25,438 nucleotides of DNA from SYIM01 sp041182885 (lineage in GTDB: Bacteria > Pseudomonadota > Gammaproteobacteria > Burkholderiales > Burkholderiaceae_E): NCBI GenBank assembly GCA_049423065.1, contig JBMSQB010000069.1, positions 1 to 25,438 of the forward strand. Direction: 5' to 3'. Shown here piece by piece: positions 21,774 through 25,438 of the stretch; position 1 is the stretch's first letter, and each line of letters begins with the position of its first letter. The position numbers and the translations under genes were made by a program. The notes beneath the pieces were generated by a model. The model was not told the DNA's origin. It ran no database searches and saw nothing but the letters and a program-made list of their open reading frames with translations.

Positions 21774-23144
21774 ATGAGACAGAACACAACAGCCCGCTGG
21801 CTGGCTGCCGCAGCCCTGGCTGCCGGTCTGGCGGCACTCGCGCCGGGGCTTGCGCAGGCGCAGGCCAAAGGGGCGCCCGCCGCCGCGGGCGCCAAGGAGC
21901 AGTTCTTCCCGCTGCTCGTCTACCGCACGGGTCCCTACGCACCAAACGGCGTCCCGTTTGCCAACGGCATGGCCGATTACTACAAGATGCTGAACGCCCG
22001 TGATGGCGGCATCGGTGGCGTGCGCCTCACCATGGAAGAGTGCGAAACCGGCTACGCCACCGACCGTGGCGTGGAGTGTTATGAGCGCTTGAAAGGCAAG
22101 GGCCCCACCGGCGCGACCGCGGTCCATCCGCTGTCGACCGGCATCACGTTCGCACTCACGGACAAGGTTCCCAATGACAAGATTCCGCTGATCACCGCGG
22201 GCTATGGCCGCTCGGAATCTGCCAACGGCGAAGTGTTCAAGTGGAACTTCATTCTGGGCGGCAGCTACTGGGTGGCGGCCGACATCCTGGTCCAGCACGT
22301 GGGCTCGATTGAGGGCGGTGTCGACCGTCTCAAGGGCAAGAAGATCGCGCTCGTCTACCATGACTCGCCGTTCGGAAAAGAGCCGATTGCGCTCCTGCAG
22401 GAGCGCGCCAAGATGCACGGCTATCAGCTGATCCTGATCCCGGTCACGCACCCGGGCGTGGAGCAGAAGGCCGCCTGGCTGCAGGTGCGTCGCGACCGGC
22501 CCGACTATGTGTTCCTGTGGGGCTGGGGCGTGATGAACTCGACCGCCGTCAAGGAGGCCATCGCCACCGGCTATCCGCGCGAGAAGATGTACGGCGTATG
22601 GTGGTCGGGCGCCGAGCCCGATATCGTTCCCGCGGGCGACGGCGGCAAGGGCTACAACGCGCTCACGTTCATGGCACCCGCCGGCACGTCGCGCGTCCAC
22701 CAGGACATCTTCCGGAATCTGCACGACAAGGGCCAGGGGTCGGGTCCGCGTGATGAAGTCGGTCAGGTGCTCTACAACCGCGGACTGACGGCAGCTGCGG
22801 TCACCGCCGAGGCCGTTCGCGTGTCGCAAGAGCGCTATGGCAAGCGTCCGCTCACGGGCGAAGAGGTGCGCTGGGGTTTCGAGAACCTGAACATCGACGC
22901 CGCGCGCATCAAGCAGCTTGGTTTCGAGGGCCTCATGCAGCCGATCAGCACCAGCTGCCGCGACCACATGGGCGGCAACTCCGCCCAGATCCACAGCTGG
23001 GACGGCAAGAAATGGGTGGTCGCGCCCAAGGTCTACCAGGCGGACATGCAGATCCTGAAACCCATGCAGGATGCCTATGCGGCGCGCTATGCAGCCGAGA
23101 AGAAGATTCAGCCACGCGACTGCGCGAAGGAAGCTTCAAACTGA
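21774..23144 (+). CDS. Periplasmic substrate-binding protein of Liv-type ABC transporter
   Basis: The 456-residue protein has an N-terminal signal peptide (TARWLAAAALAAGLAALAPGLAQAQA), predicted cleaved near residue 30. The mature part is a type I periplasmic-binding fold of the leucine/amide-binding group, with FFPLLVYRTGPYAPNGVPFANGMADYYKMLNARDGGIGGVRL near the start. It also has GKKIALVYHDSPFGKEPIALLQERAK and the late CRDHMGGNSAQIHSWDGKKWV stretch. It is longer than E. coli LivJ/K (about 370). Its gene has the strongest ribosome site in the window (AAGGAGG, 6 bases before the ATG) and is flanked by hairpins, fitting high expression. The ligand is unknown. The neighbouring ligases suggest a carboxylate rather than an amino acid. 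Confidence 0.94.
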   Translation: MRQNTTARWLAAAALAAGLAALAPGLAQAQAKGAPAAAGAKEQFFPLLVYRTGPYAPNGVPFANGMADYYKMLNARDGGIGGVRLTMEECETGYATDRGVECYERLKGKGPTGATAVHPLSTGITFALTDKVPNDKIPLITAGYGRSESANGEVFKWNFILGGSYWVAADILVQHVGSIEGGVDRLKGKKIALVYHDSPFGKEPIALLQERAKMHGYQLILIPVTHPGVEQKAAWLQVRRDRPDYVFLWGWGVMNSTAVKEAIATGYPREKMYGVWWSGAEPDIVPAGDGGKGYNALTFMAPAGTSRVHQDIFRNLHDKGQGSGPRDEVGQVLYNRGLTAAAVTAEAVRVSQERYGKRPLTGEEVRWGFENLNIDAARIKQLGFEGLMQPISTSCRDHMGGNSAQIHSWDGKKWVVAPKVYQADMQILKPMQDAYAARYAAEKKIQPRDCAKEASN

Positions 23145-23190
23145 CGGCAATCCATGCCGCCGGGCCTCGCGGTTCGGCGGCGTACCGGGT

Positions 23191-23212
23191 GCATCACACG
23201 CCGGTGTGGTGC
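23191..23212 (+). promoter_or_regulatory. First hairpin after the binding-protein gene
   Basis: GCATCACAC (23191-23199) pairs with GTGTGGTGC (23204-23212) over 9 positions, one of them a T-G wobble, around a GCCG loop. It lies in the 165-bp gap between the binding-protein and LivF-like genes. Confidence 0.55.
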
Positions 23213-23250
23213 CCCGCTCGTCGCGGCAGCCTTCCCAGGCGAGCCGCGGC

Positions 23251-23290
23251 GCGCTGACCCGGACCGGGCGCGCCCGGTCCCGCTCAGCGC
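23251..23290 (+). promoter_or_regulatory. Second, very strong hairpin before the LivF-like gene
   Basis: The perfect 20-bp palindrome with half-site GGACCGGGCG (23261-23280) is flanked by matching outer arms GCGCTGA (23251-23257) and TCAGCGC (23284-23290). Together they make a 40-base structure ending about 10 bases before the GGGAG ribosome site of the next gene. There is no T-run. It would stop 3' exonucleases and may dampen read-through or translation of the downstream genes. Confidence 0.7.
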
Positions 23291-23309
23291 TTACCCCCGG
23301 GAGACAACC

Positions 23310-24113
23310 GTGAGCAATCCCTTGCTTGTCGTGAGCGGCATCGAGGTCATCTACAACCATGTGATTCTGGTGCTGAAGGGCGTGTCGCTTCAGGTGCCCG
23401 AGGGTGGTGTGGTGGCACTCCTGGGCGGCAATGGCGCAGGCAAGACCACCACGCTGCGCGCCATTTCCAATCTGCTCAAAGGCGAGCGGGGCGAAGTCAC
23501 CAAGGGGTCGATCAGCTACCGCGATGAGCCGATCGCCCATCTCACGCCCGCTGATCTGGTCAAGCGCGGCGTGATTCAGGTGATGGAGGGGCGACGCTGC
23601 TTTGGCCATCTGACCGTGGAGGAAAACCTTCTCACCGGCACCTACACGCGCAATCTCTCGCGCGCCGATACCGCGGTGGCGCTCGAGCGCGTGTACCACT
23701 ACTTTCCGCGCCTGAAGACCCGGCGCGCCTCGCAGGCGGGCTATACCTCGGGCGGGGAACAGCAGATGACGGCAGTGGGCCGCGCGCTGATGGCCAATCC
23801 CAGGATGATTCTGCTCGACGAGCCCTCCATGGGTCTCGCCCCGCAGATCGTGGCGGAAATCTTCGGCATCGTGCGCGACCTCAACCAGAAGGAAAAAGTG
23901 AGCTTCCTGCTCGCCGAACAGAACACCAATGTGGCGCTTCGCAACGCCGACTATGGCTACATCCTGGAAAATGGCCGCATCGTGATGGACGGCCCGGCCC
24001 GGGACCTGGCCGAAAACGAGGACGTGAAGGAGTTCTACCTGGGCGTTGCGAAAGAGGGGCGCAAGTCCTTCCGCGACATCAAGTCCTATCGACGCCGCAA
24101 GCGCTGGCTCTAA
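23310..24113 (+). CDS. Liv-type ABC transporter ATPase (LivF-like)
   Basis: The 267-residue ATPase has Walker A LGGNGAGKTTT near residue 43. Next come VMEGRRCFGHLTVEENLLTGTY, the signature TSGGEQQMTAVGRAL, Walker B MILLDEPSMGLAP and the LivF-type LLAEQNTNVAL in place of the usual histidine switch. The C-terminus carries the extension EGRKSFRDIKSYRRRKRWL, which as I recall is typical of the copies clustered with acyl-CoA ligases. The start is the GTG at 23310, preceded by GGGAG. The frame is open upstream to 23154, but that stretch is a hairpin-rich spacer and reads as non-coding. Confidence 0.93.
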   Translation: MSNPLLVVSGIEVIYNHVILVLKGVSLQVPEGGVVALLGGNGAGKTTTLRAISNLLKGERGEVTKGSISYRDEPIAHLTPADLVKRGVIQVMEGRRCFGHLTVEENLLTGTYTRNLSRADTAVALERVYHYFPRLKTRRASQAGYTSGGEQQMTAVGRALMANPRMILLDEPSMGLAPQIVAEIFGIVRDLNQKEKVSFLLAEQNTNVALRNADYGYILENGRIVMDGPARDLAENEDVKEFYLGVAKEGRKSFRDIKSYRRRKRWL

Positions 24114-24154
24114 GGCCCGCGTGTGCGCCCACCCTGTCTCAAGGCGAGTCGGTG

Positions 24155-25414
24155 ATGAATGACGCGAACCGCAAGCACTATGACGATCTCGAAACACGCA
24201 CGTCCGAGGCGCGCGAGGGCGCGCTCTTCGCCCGCCTGCCTGGCCTGATCGCGCACGCGAAGGCGCACGCACCCGGCTGGGCCGAGCGGCTTCGGTCGGT
24301 TGAACCCGGCGCGATCGCCTCGCGCAAGGCGCTCGCGCAGATTCCCGTGCTTCGCAAGAGCGAACTGAAAGACCAGCAGGTGGCGCGCCCGCCGTTTGGC
24401 GGCTTCACCACCGTCGAGCCCGGGCGAATGGGACGGCTCTACATGTCCCCGGGCCCGATCTTCGACCCTGAAGGCGCCCGCCCCGACCCCTGGCGGGCAG
24501 CGCGCGCGCTCTGGGCCGCAGGCATGCGCCCCGGCCATGTCATCCAGAACTGCTTCGGCTACCACCTGACGCCCGGCGCCTGGATGGTCGATGGCGCGGC
24601 CCGCCACATCGGCTGCGCGGTCATTCCGGCCGGCACCGGGCAGACCGAGCAGCAGCTTGAACTCATTGCCGCGCTCGCCCCCGACGCCTATGTCGGCACG
24701 CCCTCGTTTCTGCGCATCCTGGTGGAGAAGGCGCGCGAGACCGGCGCCGACATCTCGCGGCTCAAACGTGCGCTGGTAGCGGCCGAGGCACTCCCGCCCA
24801 GCCTGCGCGCATGGTTTCGCGAGCAGGGCCTTGCGAGCGTGCTCCAGTGGTACGGAACAGCCGACCTTGGGCTGATTGCCTATGAGTCCGAGGCGCTCGA
24901 GGGCATGATCCTCGACGAAGACCTGATTCTGGAGATCGTGCGCCCGGGCACCGATGATCCCGTCGCCGATGGCGAGGTGGGCGAGGTGGTGATCACCAGT
25001 TTCAATCCCGACTATCCGATGATCCGATTCGGGACCGGCGATCTGTCGGCAGTGCTGCCCGGCGCCTCGCCCTGCGGGCGCACCAATGTCCGGATCCGCG
25101 GCTGGCTGGGCCGCGCCGACCAGACCACCAAGGTGCGGGGCATGTTCGTGCATCCCGGCCAGATTGCCGAGGTCGTGCGCCGGCACCCGGAGATCGCTCG
25201 CGCGCGGCTGGTGGTGGAGGGCGAAATGGCCAACGACCGCATGACGCTGCGCTGCGAGCTCGCGGCCGGCACACACGCGGCGGCGGCGCTCACCGAGGCG
25301 ATCGCGGCCTGCCTGCGCGACATCACCAAGCTGCGGGGGGAGGTCCAGCTGGTCCCGCCCGGATCCCTGCCCAATGACGGCAAGGTGATCGAGGACGCTC
25401 GCAAGTACGACTGA
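24155..25414 (+). CDS. Phenylacetate-CoA ligase (PaaK)-family AMP-forming ligase
   Basis: The 419-residue protein belongs to the PaaK/adenylate-forming family, which activates aryl or related carboxylates to CoA esters. The N-terminus HYDDLETRTSEAREGALFARLPGLIAHAKAHAPGW matches the family opening. YHLTPGAWMVDGAARHIGCAVIPAGTGQTEQQLELI near residue 147 matches the PaaK core, and YGTADLGLIAYES near 234 is the adenylate-binding segment. GRADQTTKVRGMFVHPGQIAEVVRRHPE opens the C-terminal domain. The usual Ser/Thr/Gly-rich P-loop is degenerate here (GRLYMSPGPIFDPEG). It is the last operon gene visible, 41 bp after the LivF-like gene. The start is the ATG at 24155; a GTG just before it is possible. 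Confidence 0.88.
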   Translation: MNDANRKHYDDLETRTSEAREGALFARLPGLIAHAKAHAPGWAERLRSVEPGAIASRKALAQIPVLRKSELKDQQVARPPFGGFTTVEPGRMGRLYMSPGPIFDPEGARPDPWRAARALWAAGMRPGHVIQNCFGYHLTPGAWMVDGAARHIGCAVIPAGTGQTEQQLELIAALAPDAYVGTPSFLRILVEKARETGADISRLKRALVAAEALPPSLRAWFREQGLASVLQWYGTADLGLIAYESEALEGMILDEDLILEIVRPGTDDPVADGEVGEVVITSFNPDYPMIRFGTGDLSAVLPGASPCGRTNVRIRGWLGRADQTTKVRGMFVHPGQIAEVVRRHPEIARARLVVEGEMANDRMTLRCELAAGTHAAAALTEAIAACLRDITKLRGEVQLVPPGSLPNDGKVIEDARKYD

Positions 25415-25438
25415 GGACCGCGCCCGACGGCGAGACGG

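Noticed and set aside
21732..22994. Antisense open frame of 420 codons opposite the binding-protein gene
   Set aside because: The sense strand encodes a signal peptide and binding-protein fold with a perfect ribosome site. The antisense frame is a by-product of GC-rich codon use.
23154..23309. N-terminal extension of the LivF-like ATPase in the open upstream frame
   Set aside because: The extra 52 residues are Arg/Pro-rich and unlike any LivF. The stretch consists of strong hairpins, and the GTG at 23310 has a proper ribosome site.
24110..25276. Antisense open frame of 388 codons opposite the PaaK-like ligase
   Set aside because: The sense frame has a clear PaaK-family sequence along its whole length. 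The antisense frame shows none.

Overview
The window is a GC-rich, gene-dense stretch of bacterial chromosome. Codon third positions are overwhelmingly G or C. A phasin, a 3-hydroxybutyryl-CoA dehydrogenase, an acyl-CoA ligase/Liv-type ABC transporter operon, CoA-ligase genes, a TPP riboswitch and SrkA together suggest a heterotrophic betaproteobacterium, most likely Burkholderiales. The genus cannot be fixed from sequence alone. I see no tRNA, rRNA, insertion sequence, phage gene or CRISPR array.

Layout, left to right. Positions 1-317 hold the tail of a plus-strand gene and an unassigned open stretch. A minus-strand 2-keto-4-pentenoate hydratase-type gene (337-1158) and a plus-strand helix-turn-helix regulator (1378-1785) diverge from an intergenic region with GATACA repeats. 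A minus-strand pair follows: a 3-hydroxyisobutyrate dehydrogenase-type enzyme and a shortened SbmA/BacA-like inner-membrane transporter. Next come a phasin with a recognisable sigma-70-type promoter and GTTGC/GCAAC dyads, a minus-strand quinone oxidoreductase-like enzyme, and a histidine-rich periplasmic Spy/CpxP-like protein.

Positions 6380-10170 form what looks like a vitamin-uptake module: a PnuC-family permease, a translationally coupled NadR-type kinase, a TPP riboswitch and a TonB-dependent receptor. The riboswitch implies that the receptor takes up thiamine or a precursor. The permease and kinase could complete the route by transport followed by phosphorylation trapping. The pnuC start codon sits inside a perfect 13-bp inverted repeat.

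Positions 10188-15833 are mixed: a cytoplasmic class C beta-lactamase-fold hydrolase (minus), a YecA/SEC-C protein, an SDR, a FrnE-type DsbA protein (minus), then an overlapping trio of an SDR that has lost its catalytic Tyr and Lys, a 101-residue unknown and the SrkA kinase.

Positions 15906-25414 are acyl-CoA metabolism. A 3-hydroxybutyryl-CoA dehydrogenase is followed, after a hairpin, by an operon of seven genes: acyl-CoA synthetase, two Liv-type permeases, two ATPases, a binding protein and a PaaK-like CoA ligase. The likely logic is uptake of a carboxylic (possibly aromatic or fatty) acid followed by CoA activation. The binding-protein gene has a perfect Shine-Dalgarno and is bracketed by strong hairpins, suggesting its mRNA segment is stabilised for over-expression relative to the rest of the operon.
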